Source: Priestia megaterium (GTDB taxonomy: Bacteria > Bacillota > Bacilli > Bacillales > Bacillaceae_H). From it: a stretch of 64,000 nt of DNA. Below, in pieces: positions 1 to 9,033 of the stretch (position 1 is the first letter of the stretch; the number at the start of each line of letters is the position of its first letter). The stretch covers positions 2,580,001-2,644,000 of the forward strand of contig NZ_CP085442.1 in assembly GCF_023824195.1 (NCBI RefSeq). The letters run 5' to 3'. The translations under genes and the position numbers were made by a program. Under the pieces are notes generated by a model. It was not told where the DNA came from, ran no database searches, and saw only the letters and a list, made by a program, of their open reading frames with translations.

Positions 1-314
1 ATCGAGACAGCTTTTTTGATTTAGCGAGTGAAACGGATCGTTCTCTACCTGTCATTGCAATGGATCATCAGCCGCTTTCTTTAAAAGAAGCTGAACAAGC
101 AGGAGTAGATTTGCTACTATGCGGCCATACTCACAGAGGGCAAATGGCACCTAATCATTTAATCACAAAGCGGTTATTTGAAATTGATTGGGGCTACAAG
201 CAAAATAATCAACTGCATACCATTGTCTCTTCAGGATTTGGCTTTTGGGGTCCTCCGCTTCGAATCGGGAGCCGATCAGAAATTATTCAAATTGATATTT
301 CATTTACAAAATAG
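1..314 (+). CDS. metallophosphoesterase, C-terminal part
   Basis: The reading frame is open from the left edge (first full codon at position 3) to a stop at 312-314, so this is the 3' end of a longer gene. It carries the motif LLCGHTHRGQ, the metal-binding GHTH box that closes the calcineurin-like phosphoesterase fold, followed by the usual beta-strand tail. Bacillus homologues are membrane-linked YkuE/YpbG-type phosphoesterases, but the N-terminal half that would decide this lies outside the window. A stem-loop directly after the stop separates it from the convergent glycosylase gene. The family call is firm; the subfamily is unknown. Confidence 0.8.
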   Translation, partial: RDSFFDLASETDRSLPVIAMDHQPLSLKEAEQAGVDLLLCGHTHRGQMAPNHLITKRLFEIDWGYKQNNQLHTIVSSGFGFWGPPLRIGSRSEIIQIDISFTK

Positions 315-340
315 AGAAAGCCTTGAGGCTTTCTCTATTT
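310..340. terminator. bidirectional terminator between convergent genes
   Basis: The 13-bp inverted repeat AATAGAGAAAGCC / GGCTTTCTCTATT with a TTGA loop ends in TTT on the plus strand. It lies between the phosphoesterase stop and the glycosylase stop and overlaps the last codons of the glycosylase gene. Confidence 0.7.
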
Positions 341-847
341 TAATGTACGCAGCAGCTTCGGAAGCTCTGCATAAATGGCGACTACTTCATCTACTTTCAT
401 TCGAACGAGCCCGCTTGAAGACGGAGCAACAAAGTCCATTATTCCTGATACCATCGATTTTTCTTGCTTGCCCCACTTTACTTGCTTGCGTCCGCTGTAC
501 TGCTGATAGACACCTTTTCCAACAAAACAAACGATTTTAGGCGTATATGTAGCAATTTTTTTCTTTAAGATTTCTCTGCCTTCTGCATATTCTTCTTTTG
601 TAATCTCATCAGCTGCCTTTGTAGGACGCTCTACAATATTTGTTAAACCATATCCTAGCTGTAGCAGCGAGTGATCTTCCTCCGGATGATACTTACGATC
701 TGTCAAACCTGCTTTATGAAGAATCGTCCAGAAACGATTGGTTGGATTAGCAAAATGATGACCCGTTTCACCGGAACGGATGCTTGGATTAAAACCGACA
801 AATAAAATATCTAAGTTGGGTTGTATATGATCAAAAATAGAATTCAT
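335..847 (-). CDS. mug: mismatch-specific uracil/thymine DNA glycosylase (Mug family)
   Basis: Excises uracil, or thymine and ethenocytosine, mispaired with G during base-excision repair. The N-terminus has DILFVGFNPSIRSGETG followed by HFANPTNRFW, matching the Mug/TDG active-site segment (GxNPG-type) and the HFANP-NRFW block. The C-terminal loop PSSSGLVR corresponds to the NPSGLSR wedge of E. coli Mug, with Asn replaced by Ser or Ala. The length of about 170 aa is normal. The frame extends upstream to 886, but AAGGAG sits 9 nt before the ATG at 847, and an ATG at 853 is the alternative. Monocistronic, convergent with the phosphoesterase. Confidence 0.85.
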   Translation of the reverse strand: MNSIFDHIQPNLDILFVGFNPSIRSGETGHHFANPTNRFWTILHKAGLTDRKYHPEEDHSLLQLGYGLTNIVERPTKAADEITKEEYAEGREILKKKIATYTPKIVCFVGKGVYQQYSGRKQVKWGKQEKSMVSGIMDFVAPSSSGLVRMKVDEVVAIYAELPKLLRTLK

Positions 848-915
848 AGTCATACGCTCCTTACAATGTAAAAAGAAAACACCCAAATTGGATGTTTTCT
901 TTTTACTATACCCTA

Positions 916-2256
916 TTAAATACGAACTACGCGTCCGTTGAATTTTTGTTTCCAGTAGCCGCTGCTCATGTTTGCAATTGCAACACCCGTTGAGCTTTGA
1001 GCACCGATGAACTTGCCGCCTCCTACATAAATGCCAACGTGGCCGTCTTTTTTATATGTATCGAAGAAAACAAGATCGCCAGGCTGCATTTGACTAGAAG
1101 AAACTTGTGTTCCAGCATGTTTTAACGTTTCTGTACTTACAGATCCAAGAGGTCCAAGGTTAACGCCTACCTGAGCATATGCCCAGTGTACAAATGATGA
1201 GCAGTCAAATAAACCGTGGTTAATATCAGACTGGCTGCGTCCTCCGCCAAATACGTAAGCAGAGTTTCCAATCCAGCGGTTTCCTACTGTTACAACATTG
1301 CTAGCTTTTGGAGCCGGAGCGCTTGTTGGTGCCACATCATTGCTGCTTGCTTTTGGTGCTTCTGCCTTAGCAGAAGATGAATCGGCTTTTTCAGCTGGTG
1401 CAGCCGCTGCTTTTTGAGCTTGCTCAGCTGCTTTCTTAGCTGCCTCTTTAGCCGCTTGTTCAGCCGCTTTTCTTGCTGCTTCTTCTGCAGCTTTTTGATC
1501 TTTAATATTTTGTTCAAGCGTAGACTGTTCATTTGCAAGAGAGCTGTCTTTTGCTTGTAGAGAAGCTTTTAATTCTTCATTTTTTGCTTCTTTATCTTTT
1601 AGTTCTTTTGCCAATGCATCTTTTTGTTTCTTTTGAGCTGAAAGTTGAACAGTCATTTCATCTAGCTCCGCTTTCATGTCTTCTAAGCTAGCTAGCTTAG
1701 ATTTAACATCAGCTTGTTTTGTTTTTAATTCGTCTTGCATATTTTTAGTTTCTTTTAAAATACCACGGTCTGCATCTACAATAGTCGAAACAGCTAGCGC
1801 GCGGTCTACAAAATCACTGAAGCTTGAAGAACCAAGTAAAACTTGTAAATACTCTACGTTACCGCCGCTTTCTTGCAGGGAACGTGCACGATCTTTTAAA
1901 ATATCGTTTCGCTTTTCAAGTTTTTCTTGAAGCAGCTTAATTTCTTTTTCAAGCTGCTCTACTTGTTTAGACGTTTCTTTAATATCTGCTTCTGTTTTTT
2001 GGGCTTTTTTATTATTTTCTTCTTCTGCTAATGTTAATCGCTCAAGCTGTGCTTTCATTTGATCTTGTTCTGCTTGAAGGCGTGTCAATTCATCAGAAGC
2101 TGCTTTGATGTTAGATTGCACATCTTGACGCTGATTTTGAATTTGAGATTTTTGCGATTCCATATCCTGAATGGTAGAGGCATACGCTGGAGTTGATAAA
2201 ACTCCTCCCAGGCCTAATAAAACCGTTGTGTTAAGTAAAAGCATTTTCTTTTTCAA
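916..2256 (-). CDS. cwlO: secreted peptidoglycan DL-endopeptidase, CwlO-like (NlpC/P60)
   Basis: Cleaves the D-Glu/mDAP bond of wall peptides and is expected outside the membrane in sidewall growth. Layout: signal peptide with hydrophobic core at residues 5-20 and cleavage after AYA; a long Ala/Glu/Lys/Gln-rich coiled coil at about 28-260; a low-complexity Ala/Lys/Pro linker at about 260-325; and an NlpC/P60 domain at about 330-446 with catalytic Cys in HGLFDCSSFVHW, His in DGHVGIYVG, and IGA near the C-terminus. This architecture is the CwlO (YvcE)/PcsB type rather than the LysM-containing LytE/LytF type. The start is TTG with GGAGG 8 nt upstream. In B. subtilis cwlO is WalRK-controlled and activated by FtsEX; I found no convincing WalR box here. 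Confidence 0.88.
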   Translation of the reverse strand: MKKKMLLLNTTVLLGLGGVLSTPAYASTIQDMESQKSQIQNQRQDVQSNIKAASDELTRLQAEQDQMKAQLERLTLAEEENNKKAQKTEADIKETSKQVEQLEKEIKLLQEKLEKRNDILKDRARSLQESGGNVEYLQVLLGSSSFSDFVDRALAVSTIVDADRGILKETKNMQDELKTKQADVKSKLASLEDMKAELDEMTVQLSAQKKQKDALAKELKDKEAKNEELKASLQAKDSSLANEQSTLEQNIKDQKAAEEAARKAAEQAAKEAAKKAAEQAQKAAAAPAEKADSSSAKAEAPKASSNDVAPTSAPAPKASNVVTVGNRWIGNSAYVFGGGRSQSDINHGLFDCSSFVHWAYAQVGVNLGPLGSVSTETLKHAGTQVSSSQMQPGDLVFFDTYKKDGHVGIYVGGGKFIGAQSSTGVAIANMSSGYWKQKFNGRVVRI

Positions 2257-2808
2257 TATGAATTCCTCCGCTTTCTCGCTCTGTTAAACTAGTAATTTCT
2301 AATTATGTATCAATATGTATAAAGGTCTGACAATTTATGTAAAGTTCGCTGTATTTGTCGATAAATAGCTAAATATGCTAATGAAAATCTACGAAAATTA
2401 TACCACGATAAACGTTGAAAAAAAGAATAACAATATTACAATTGTATTTCAGTAGTGTAACAATTAACGCTGGTATATACATTTACTTCTTCTCTACAAA
2501 AATACACCTCTATAACCCCATCAAAATAAACAGTCTACTAGACTTTACACAGCACTGTTTTTAACCTGTGGAACTAGGTGATTAACATTTTTTAAGCTGG
2601 CTGAATGTAAGTTATTTCTATAGTGAACGTAACAATTTTTTAACATCTACGTCTATTTTTTACCTTTTTCTACCGTTTTTACAATATTTGAAAATGATTT
2701 TCTGGAATAGTAACTGATTTATTCTTATTCATTGCTTGAAGTATTCAAAAAGAGAGTGATTGGCAATTATTAAACACAATATTCGACAAAGTATAGATTA
2801 AGTCATAC
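2257..2808. other. long AT-rich intergenic region upstream of cwlO
   Basis: About 550 nt with no supportable gene on either strand. It should hold the cwlO promoter and an unusually long leader. Visible elements are a 13-bp palindrome AGTCTACTAGACT at 2531-2543, a Fur-like 7-1-7 palindrome at 2689-2703, and a TGTAAA / TGTATT direct repeat at about 2338-2355 that resembles a WalR box but has 6 instead of 5 spacer bases. None is decisive. Confidence 0.5.
2689..2703. promoter_or_regulatory. Fur-like box candidate
   Basis: TGAAAATGATTTTCT resembles the Bacillus 7-1-7 Fur consensus TGATAATNATTATCA, with mismatches at the fourth base of each arm and at the last base. It is more than 400 nt from the cwlO start and no iron gene is adjacent, so it may be a chance AT palindrome. 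Confidence 0.2.
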
Positions 2809-2810
2809 AA

Positions 2811-2844
2811 AAAACCTTCTCGCTGTGAGGCGAGAAGGTTTTTT
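2811..2844 (-). terminator. terminator of the iclR-hemD-like unit
   Basis: The stem ACCTTCTCGC / GCGAGAAGGT with loop TGTGAG is flanked by A and T tracts. It lies just beyond the stop of the HemD-like gene on the minus strand. Confidence 0.85.
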
Positions 2845-3652
2845 AATCACGCTGCTGATAATAGTGTTCTAAAGCTACAATTGCGCTTCCCATTCTTTCT
2901 TGATCAGGAATAACAATACGACCTACTCCTTCTTCTTTTAAAGCAGCAGCGGTTACTTTCCCAACGGCCACAGCTACTACAGAGCTTTCAAAGAGTTCTC
3001 TAATTCGATCGGCTTGTCCTTGTTCTCTCGCAAACGAAAATAAAAATCGGGCTTGGGGAGCACTTGTGAAATTGACTGCATCGACTTTCCCGCTTATTAA
3101 TTCGTTTATAAGCTGTTCCATGACTTCTGCTTTTGGAGGAATATGCTGATACGGTAAAATCTCTTTAAATTGGGCTTTTTGATTCGAAAGAAAGTCAATC
3201 AACTTTGGTGCAGGATCTCCGTGAAGCTGAAGCGCTACATGCTTTTCTTCAAAAGAAAATGAATGAAGTGCCCTGACTAGTCCCGCTGTACTTCCATCAT
3301 CATCTCGAACGGTTGGAGTAATGCCTAGCTTTTTTAACATATTTACGGTTTTATACCCGCGTGCAGCAATATTGGCTGCTTGTAAAGAAGAAAGAAATTT
3401 GTCAGCCAGCCCTAGCTTATCTGCTGTTTTATACAAAATTTCTGTACCGACCCCTGTCGTAAAAATAAACCAATCATAATTTCCTTTTACCAGTTCTTTA
3501 ATATCTGCTTCTAAATGTGTGTCATCTAAAAAGATGGTTCCTTGTGCAGGTCGTACAAGCGGGGTCCCGCCAAGATTTTCAACAATTTTGCTGATTTCTT
3601 CTACTTTACGCTGACCTACTAATGCGACTGTTTTACCTTCTAATCGTTTCAA
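2843..3652 (-). CDS. uroporphyrinogen-III synthase family protein (HemD-like)
   Basis: A 269-aa protein with the two-lobed HemD pattern: N-terminal GKTVALVGQRK, then DWFIFTTGVGTEIL (usually FTS.NGV), and in the second half DAVNFTSAPQARF, VVAVAVGKVTAAAL and GRIVIPDQ. HemD cyclises hydroxymethylbilane to uroporphyrinogen III. The gene is not beside other hem genes: it follows the IclR regulator by 27 nt and is probably cotranscribed with it. It may therefore be a paralogue with a specialised role rather than the housekeeping enzyme. Start TTG with GGAGG 7 nt upstream. The fold call is good; the physiological role is open. Confidence 0.8.
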   Translation of the reverse strand: MKRLEGKTVALVGQRKVEEISKIVENLGGTPLVRPAQGTIFLDDTHLEADIKELVKGNYDWFIFTTGVGTEILYKTADKLGLADKFLSSLQAANIAARGYKTVNMLKKLGITPTVRDDDGSTAGLVRALHSFSFEEKHVALQLHGDPAPKLIDFLSNQKAQFKEILPYQHIPPKAEVMEQLINELISGKVDAVNFTSAPQARFLFSFAREQGQADRIRELFESSVVAVAVGKVTAAALKEEGVGRIVIPDQERMGSAIVALEHYYQQRD

Positions 3653-3679
3653 TGGTTTACCTCCATTTTTCTATGTATG

Positions 3680-4444
3680 CTACTTTAATGATCCTTGATA
3701 ACCGAGTTTTTCAGAAATAACTCTCGCCGCTTCCGTTACTTTTTGAATAATGAACGGCAGTCTGTCTCCTTGAAATCTTGCTTCAATTCCCGCTACGCTA
3801 ATGCCTGCAACCACTTCATTTTGATGATTCACAATTGGCGCACTCACGGATGTTGTAAAGTTTTCTAATTCAGAGGTGCTAATGGTATACCCTTTTTCTT
3901 TTGCTTCTTTTAATGCATCTCTTAATTTCTTTTTATCTGTAATAGTTCCAATGCCTATTGGAGCGAGCTCCGTTTGGTTAATATATTTCTCTTGTTCTTT
4001 TTCGGGTAAATGCGCCAAGATAATGCGTGAACAAGCTCCTGCATAAAGAGGTGAACGCCTTCCGATGGATGTATAGAGACGCACTGGATGAAGCGTATCT
4101 ACTTTTTCAATATACATAGCTTCATTCCCGTCTCGTACAATTAAATTAACCGCTTCTTCTACTTCGTCTCGGAGCGTTTCCATTACAGGCTTCGCAACAC
4201 TTCTAATATCTAAACGATTAGCCACTAGCTGGCCAAACTGTAAGAATAAAAGTCCAAGCGAATAGTACCCTTGCGCATCTTTTGTTAAAAAGCCCATCTC
4301 TTCAAGCGAGCCAACCATTCGATGCAAAGAAGTTTTGGGAACGCCCGAATATTCCATCATTTCTGTGAAAGTCAGTTTAGGGTACTTAATAAAAAGCGTG
4401 AGAATCTGCATGGATTTAACGACTGTTTTATTGTTAGCTTGCAT
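3680..4444 (-). CDS. kipR: IclR-family transcriptional regulator, KipR-like
   Basis: 254 aa. An N-terminal winged helix-turn-helix (about 10-75, with KTSLHRMVGSLEEMGFL as the recognition region) precedes an IclR effector domain (about 80-250: LYTSIGRRSPLYAGACSR, VSAPIVN, VAGISVAG). It lies just downstream of the pxp-acc operon in the place that kipR occupies in B. subtilis, so it probably controls that operon. The matching operator candidate is the tandem AGTTCC-type element at 11185-11219. A terminator separates it from accC, so it likely has its own promoter in the 130-nt gap. Start ATG with GGGAG 8 nt upstream. Confidence 0.85.
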   Translation of the reverse strand: MQANNKTVVKSMQILTLFIKYPKLTFTEMMEYSGVPKTSLHRMVGSLEEMGFLTKDAQGYYSLGLLFLQFGQLVANRLDIRSVAKPVMETLRDEVEEAVNLIVRDGNEAMYIEKVDTLHPVRLYTSIGRRSPLYAGACSRIILAHLPEKEQEKYINQTELAPIGIGTITDKKKLRDALKEAKEKGYTISTSELENFTTSVSAPIVNHQNEVVAGISVAGIEARFQGDRLPFIIQKVTEAARVISEKLGYQGSLK

Positions 4445-4533
4445 AAAACCTTCTCCCTTATTTATGCGAATATATGTATTTGATAGACATATAGCTTACT
4501 AGCTAATGGTATGTTCTTTTTATTATACATGAA

Positions 4534-4577
4534 GAAAAAAAGGAAAGCACTCCTTTATAAGAGCACTTTCCTTTTTT
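4534..4577 (-). terminator. terminator of the pxp-acc operon
   Basis: The outer stem AAAAAAGGAAAG / CTTTCCTTTTTT with an inner CTC/GAG helix and a T-tract on the minus strand overlaps the accC stop. It ends the seven-gene operon before the IclR gene. Confidence 0.8.
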
Positions 4578-5940
4578 ACACTATTTCTAGTTCTTTAATG
4601 GAAATAGGATTACTTTCTAGAAATTTGGTTGTAAAATCCCCTTCCTTAAACGAAGGATGATTCAGTAATTCTAAATGAAAAGGAATGGTTGTATGAATAC
4701 CTATAATGATAAATTCCTCGAGCGCACGTTTCATTCGTTGAATCGCTTCATTTCGATCTTTCCCCGTTACAATTAATTTCGCCACCATTGAATCATAAAA
4801 TGGAGAAATTTCATAGCCTGGATAAACCGCGCTGTCTACACGAACGCCGTAGCCGCCAGGAGGTAAATACATCTCGACTTTTCCAGGAGAAGGCATAAAG
4901 TTTTTAGCCGGATTTTCTGCATTGATCCGGCATTCAATTGCCCATCCTTTTAACTGAACATCCCGTTGAGCAAATGATAGCGAGTAACCTGCTGCTACTG
5001 AAATTTGTTCTTTAATTAAGTCAATGTTTGTTACAAGTTCTGTAACAGGGTGTTCAACTTGAATCCGCGTGTTCATTTCCATAAAGTAAAAATGCCCGTG
5101 CTTATCTAACAGAAACTCAACTGTTCCGACACCTGTATAATCGACTGCTTTAGCTGCTGAGACCGCCGCTTTGCCCATTTTAGCACGAAGGTTTTCATCT
5201 ACCGCAGGAGACGGAGCTTCTTCTACCAATTTTTGATGACGGCGTTGAATCGAACAATCTCGTTCACCTAAATGAACCACATTCCCTTCTTCATCAGCAA
5301 TAATTTGAATTTCGATGTGTTTTGGCTCTTCTAAATACTTTTCAAGGTATACGCCGCCGTTTCCAAAGGCTGTTTCTGCTTCATGCTGAGCTTGACGAAT
5401 TGCTTTTTCTAGCTCTTCTTCGCTATGAGCTAGACGCATTCCTTTTCCGCCGCCTCCCGCTGTGGCTTTTACGATGATTGGATAACCTATTTCTCGTGCT
5501 ACTGGAATAGCGGTGCTGCTATCTTCAATCAGCCCTTCTGTTCCAGGTACAATAGGCACGCCGGCTTGTTTCATTGTATCTCGTGCTACAGCTTTTGCTC
5601 CCATTTTACGGATGGCTTCCGCTTTTGGACCAATAAAGGTAATGTCATAGGATTCACACATCTCAGCAAAATCAGCATTTTCAGCTAAAAATCCGTAGCC
5701 GGGATGAACAGCGTCTGCCTTGGTTACTTGCGCTACGGTAAGCAGACTCCGAATGTTTAAGTAGCTTTCTTTAGAAGACGTTTTACCAATACAAAATGAC
5801 TCATCTGCTAGCTTCACATGAAGTGCATCTTTGTCTGCTTCTGAATACACGGCCACGGTTGCAATACTCATCTCTTTACAAGCCCGAATGATACGAACTG
5901 CAATCTCGCCGCGGTTTGCGATTAAGATCTTTTTGAACAT
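4576..5940 (-). CDS. accC: biotin carboxylase subunit (AccC-type), pxp-linked
   Basis: ATP-dependent carboxylation of biotin on the carrier protein. The 454 aa match a full-length biotin carboxylase: [19 protein letters not shown] at the N-terminus, [10 protein letters not shown], the glycine-rich ATP loop [23 protein letters not shown], and [15 protein letters not shown] carrying catalytic Glu, Arg and Lys. It lies 28 nt after the linked accB. Because the gene sits in the pxp operon, it is probably a paralogue of the acetyl-CoA carboxylase subunit that serves a different carboxyl acceptor, perhaps a lactam or urea-like amide. That substrate is inference. Start ATG with AGGAGGAG upstream. Confidence 0.9.
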   Translation of the reverse strand: MFKKILIANRGEIAVRIIRACKEMSIATVAVYSEADKDALHVKLADESFCIGKTSSKESYLNIRSLLTVAQVTKADAVHPGYGFLAENADFAEMCESYDITFIGPKAEAIRKMGAKAVARDTMKQAGVPIVPGTEGLIEDSSTAIPVAREIGYPIIVKATAGGGGKGMRLAHSEEELEKAIRQAQHEAETAFGNGGVYLEKYLEEPKHIEIQIIADEEGNVVHLGERDCSIQRRHQKLVEEAPSPAVDENLRAKMGKAAVSAAKAVDYTGVGTVEFLLDKHGHFYFMEMNTRIQVEHPVTELVTNIDLIKEQISVAAGYSLSFAQRDVQLKGWAIECRINAENPAKNFMPSPGKVEMYLPPGGYGVRVDSAVYPGYEISPFYDSMVAKLIVTGKDRNEAIQRMKRALEEFIIIGIHTTIPFHLELLNHPSFKEGDFTTKFLESNPISIKELEIV

Positions 5941-5968
5941 AATGACTCCTCCTGACAGTATGTATACT

Positions 5969-6436
5969 TTAGTGTGATTTTACGGTAAATAAAGGCTGTC
6001 CAAACTCAACAACATCTCCGTCTTTCACAAGGATTTCAAGCACTTCTCCTTCCATTCCCGCATCTACTTCGTTAAACAGCTTCATCGCTTCAATCACACA
6101 CACAACATCTTTACGTTCAATTGTTTGCCCTACTTGAATAAAGGGATCAGCGTCTGCTTCTGGCTTGGCGTAAAACGTTCCGACCATTGGTGATAAAATT
6201 TGCTTTTCATTAATGTCTGCTGAGTTTACAGACAAGGAATCTTGAGGCGCTTGTTCAGTGGCAGCGGCTTTTGCTTGTACTTCTTCAGTTTTCACTTCTG
6301 TAACAGCTGTGTCCTCTAAAGGAATTCCTGCTTTATCAATGACAACTTTTGTTCCTTCATGTTCAATGTGGAGCTTTTGAATACCAGATTCATTCATTAA
6401 CGAAACAACTTCTTGCAATTCACGTACGTTTATCAT
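5969..6436 (-). CDS. accB: biotin carboxyl carrier protein (AccB-type), pxp-linked
   Basis: 155 aa. An N-terminal helical segment (about 1-45, [18 protein letters not shown]) as in AccB, an Ala/Glu/Thr linker at about 45-80, and a C-terminal biotinyl domain (about 80-155) with the biotinylation motif [12 protein letters not shown] (modified Lys in EAMKL) and the opening [11 protein letters not shown]. The carrier moves carboxybiotin from the carboxylase to a carboxyltransferase. It lies 22 nt after pxpC and 28 nt before accC. PxpB and PxpC are related to the carboxyltransferase half of urea carboxylase, which makes this a plausible carrier for that complex. Confidence 0.9.
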   Translation of the reverse strand: MINVRELQEVVSLMNESGIQKLHIEHEGTKVVIDKAGIPLEDTAVTEVKTEEVQAKAAATEQAPQDSLSVNSADINEKQILSPMVGTFYAKPEADADPFIQVGQTIERKDVVCVIEAMKLFNEVDAGMEGEVLEILVKDGDVVEFGQPLFTVKSH

Positions 6437-6458
6437 CTATTGTCACTCCTGTTTTGTG

Positions 6459-7454
6459 TTATTTAGTTGACGCAAGGTTAATAGCAATTTTCAATTCTTG
6501 AAGCAGCTGTTCTTTTTCTAAATAGATTTTTTCTGCTTCATGAAGCGAAATGTGAGAAAAGTAAATGGACTCGCCAGGCTTTATTTGAGCTAAAAGCGGT
6601 AAATCCGCTGTGATGACTTGAGCAATTTTAGGATATCCTCCCGTGGTTTGACGATCTGCTAACAGAATGATAGGATTTCCATCTGGCGGAACTTGAACAG
6701 AACCTTGTGAAACGGCTTCAGACAGTAACTCTTTTTTTTCTTGAAGCTGAAGAGAAGGTCCGGCCATTCGATAGCCCATTCGATCTGATTGATTCGATAC
6801 TTTAAAAGGCTCTTTCATAAAATGACTTTTGCTTTCAGCTGTAAATAAATCAAATTGACTGCCATTCATAACACGGACCGCTGGTTTCTTTGTAAAATGA
6901 ACAAATTCCTTATAATTTACGGACCATGAAGAAGTATATACTCCGTTTATCAGTTCATTTGAAAGAAAAGCAGGCTTTGAAGCAGCAGGAACAGATAGAG
7001 GTAAAACATCGTCTGTTTGTAATGCTCTTCCTTTGTAGCCCCCGATTTCACCTCTTAAATACGTGCTTTTACTATTTAACACTTCATCAATAGCAAATCC
7101 TCCCGCTACAGATAGATAGGAACGACACCCGGTTTTGCAAGGACCAAATGATAAAGTGCTTCCTTTTGGAATAAATAAAGGTTTCCACATCGGGACTGGC
7201 TTTCCGTTGACCGAAGGAGTTAAATCTCCCCCTGTGATCGCTACTAAACAATCACTTTCTATTTCAAGGGTAGGCCCCATTAGCGTAACTTCAAGTCCCG
7301 CTTCTTTTTCATTGTTACCAACTAGTAAATTAGCAATTCGAAGGGAATAAGAATCCATTGCACCGCTTACAATCACACCGTGCTGCTGAAATCCTCTTCT
7401 TCCTAAATCTTGAATGCTCGTTAATAACCCGGCTTTACTGACTCGCATACTCAT
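6459..7454 (-). CDS. pxpC: 5-oxoprolinase subunit C (PxpC/KipA), carboxyltransferase-like
   Basis: 331 aa of the KipA/AHS2 (CT_A_B) family: MRVSKAGLLTSIQDLGRRGFQ, SGAMDSYSLRIAN, LEVTLMGPTLE, and ADRQTTGGYPKIAQV near the C-terminus. With PxpA and PxpB it forms the ATP-dependent prokaryotic 5-oxoprolinase that converts pyroglutamate to glutamate. B. subtilis KipA also counters KipI in kinase A control of sporulation. The family is homologous to the second half of the urea carboxylase carboxyltransferase. The start ATG overlaps the pxpB stop by 4 nt (ATGA), showing tight coupling, with a GGAGGGGGGG ribosome site. Confidence 0.92.
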   Translation of the reverse strand: MSMRVSKAGLLTSIQDLGRRGFQQHGVIVSGAMDSYSLRIANLLVGNNEKEAGLEVTLMGPTLEIESDCLVAITGGDLTPSVNGKPVPMWKPLFIPKGSTLSFGPCKTGCRSYLSVAGGFAIDEVLNSKSTYLRGEIGGYKGRALQTDDVLPLSVPAASKPAFLSNELINGVYTSSWSVNYKEFVHFTKKPAVRVMNGSQFDLFTAESKSHFMKEPFKVSNQSDRMGYRMAGPSLQLQEKKELLSEAVSQGSVQVPPDGNPIILLADRQTTGGYPKIAQVITADLPLLAQIKPGESIYFSHISLHEAEKIYLEKEQLLQELKIAINLASTK

Positions 7455-8206
7455 TTCCCCCCCTCCTTTGCCTGCATTTCTTGATACTCTTCTTTAGAGA
7501 TAGGCTCGAATTTTACAATATCTCCAGCTTGCAGCAAACTTGGGGGATTTTGTTCCGGTAAAAACAGCTTAATAGGCGTTTGACCAATTAACTGCCATCC
7601 TCCGGGAGTGGAAATAGGATACACTCCTGTTTGCATTCCTGCAATACCAACCGAACCCGCAGGAATAGAGGTGCGAGGAGACGGCCGGCGAGGCGTAGCA
7701 ATTCTTTCAGATAATCCTCCTAGAAATGGAAATCCAGGAGCAAACCCAATCATGTACGCTAAGTATTCGCCTTCAGAATGAATACTAATTACCTCTTCAG
7801 TTGTTAAGTTATGGTGACGAGCGACATATTCAAGGTCAGGTCCATACTCTCCCCCGTAGCAAACTGGAATGGAAACCGTACGATGGTCTAACTCTTTTTC
7901 TGTCTGTTCGTTTTCTAGTTTACTTTGAACGATGGAACATACTACTTCAAAAGGAGAAACAAATTCCTTCTTCTGCTTTTTTCTCCCGGCTGCTACAACT
8001 TCAAGAGGGTTATAGAAAATTGTAAGATTTGTAAATGCCGGCACGCATTCAACAAACCCTGGGAAAGGATTTAATTCTATCGAATCTTTACACGTTTTGA
8101 TTTGTTTATGAGTGTCGTACTGAATGCTATCTCCAAACGTTATAACAAGCGCTGAGTCGCCAAGCGGAGAAATAACAGCCGACGCTTTTGTTACGGTTTG
8201 ATTCAT
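7451..8206 (-). CDS. pxpB: 5-oxoprolinase subunit B (PxpB/KipI)
   Basis: 251 aa of the KipI/AHS1 (CT_C_D) family: DSALVITFGDSI near the start, then the signature MIGFAPGFPFLGGLSE and TPGGWQLIGQTP in the cyclophilin-like C-terminal domain. It partners PxpC in 5-oxoproline cleavage. In B. subtilis the same protein inhibits autophosphorylation of the sporulation kinase KinA. It carries an insert of about 20 residues (AAGRKKQKKEFVSP) near position 75 that I cannot place in the family. It lies 17 nt after ycsI; start ATG with AGAGGTG upstream. Confidence 0.92.
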   Translation of the reverse strand: MNQTVTKASAVISPLGDSALVITFGDSIQYDTHKQIKTCKDSIELNPFPGFVECVPAFTNLTIFYNPLEVVAAGRKKQKKEFVSPFEVVCSIVQSKLENEQTEKELDHRTVSIPVCYGGEYGPDLEYVARHHNLTTEEVISIHSEGEYLAYMIGFAPGFPFLGGLSERIATPRRPSPRTSIPAGSVGIAGMQTGVYPISTPGGWQLIGQTPIKLFLPEQNPPSLLQAGDIVKFEPISKEEYQEMQAKEGGK

Positions 8207-8223
8207 ATCTACACCTCTTTCTT

Positions 8224-9015
8224 TTATAAAACACCTAGTTTTTCATCTCGAATATCTGTGATAAACATATGCCCCGGAGCATGTGTAATCATAATAGAAG
8301 GTTTTGTTTCCATTGCTACCGCTTGAGGGGTTACACCACAAGCCCAAAATACGGGAACTTCCCCTTCCTTAATCGAAACAGCATCGCCAAAATCTGGAGA
8401 ATGGAGGTCTTCAATACCTATCGCAGCGGGATCTCCGATGTGAACAGGCCCCCCGTGCACAGCTGGAAAACGCGAAGTTACTTGGGCTGCCCGCACTACG
8501 TCTTGCTGAGGAATTGGACGCATACTAACCACCGTCGAGCCACGAAATATTCCTGCTTCAGTGCACGAAATATTTGTTTTATACATAGGAACATTACAAT
8601 TTTCTTCAATGTGACGAACAGATATGTCATTGTTTAAAAGTGCGTGTTCAAATGTAAAGCTGCAACCGATAAGGAAAGCTACCATATCTTCTGTCCAATA
8701 GTCTGTGATATCGGTTACTTCTTTTACTAGTTCCCCATTTTCATAGATTCGATACTTTGGAATGTCTGTTCGAATATCTCCGGACGGAGCTGCAAATTTT
8801 GGTACCGGGGATCCAACGTCTGTTACATCTAAAAGAGGACAAGATTTAGGGTTACGCTGACAGAACAATAGAAAGTCAAAAGCTTGTTTCTTTGGTAAAA
8901 TAGCTAAATTAGCTTGAGCATAGCCGTTTGCCATGCCTGCTGTTGGTTGAATAAGCTGATTGTTACGGATTTGCTGACGAAGTTCAGCTGGAGTTAGTTG
9001 TGAAAGGTTTGTCAT
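8224..9015 (-). CDS. ycsI: putative hydro-lyase, DUF1445 / YcsI family
   Basis: About 263 aa, matching the normal DUF1445 length: LTPAELRQQIRNNQL, GYAQANLAILPK, FLLFCQRNPKSCPLLDVTDVG, FLIGCSFTFEHAL, VVSMRPIP, HGGPVHIGDP, VFWACGVTPQ and ITHAPGHMFITD. DUF1445 is also one domain of mammalian D-glutamate cyclase, which makes 5-oxo-D-proline from D-glutamate. Position in an oxoprolinase operon fits a role in supplying or handling 5-oxoproline; this is inference. The ATG at 9015 has GGGAG 8 nt upstream and is preferred to the longer frame beginning at 9042, which would begin inside a strong hairpin. Confidence 0.85.
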   Translation of the reverse strand: MTNLSQLTPAELRQQIRNNQLIQPTAGMANGYAQANLAILPKKQAFDFLLFCQRNPKSCPLLDVTDVGSPVPKFAAPSGDIRTDIPKYRIYENGELVKEVTDITDYWTEDMVAFLIGCSFTFEHALLNNDISVRHIEENCNVPMYKTNISCTEAGIFRGSTVVSMRPIPQQDVVRAAQVTSRFPAVHGGPVHIGDPAAIGIEDLHSPDFGDAVSIKEGEVPVFWACGVTPQAVAMETKPSIMITHAPGHMFITDIRDEKLGVL

Positions 9016-9033
9016 ATTTCTATCTCCCATCAT

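Noticed and set aside
178..540. 120-codon plus-strand frame over the phosphoesterase end and glycosylase gene
   Set aside because: It overlaps two recognised genes on both strands and encodes no recognisable domain.
2338..2355. WalR-like repeat TGTAAA / TGTATT upstream of cwlO
   Set aside because: The spacer is 6 instead of 5 bp and the second half deviates, so it is not called as a site.
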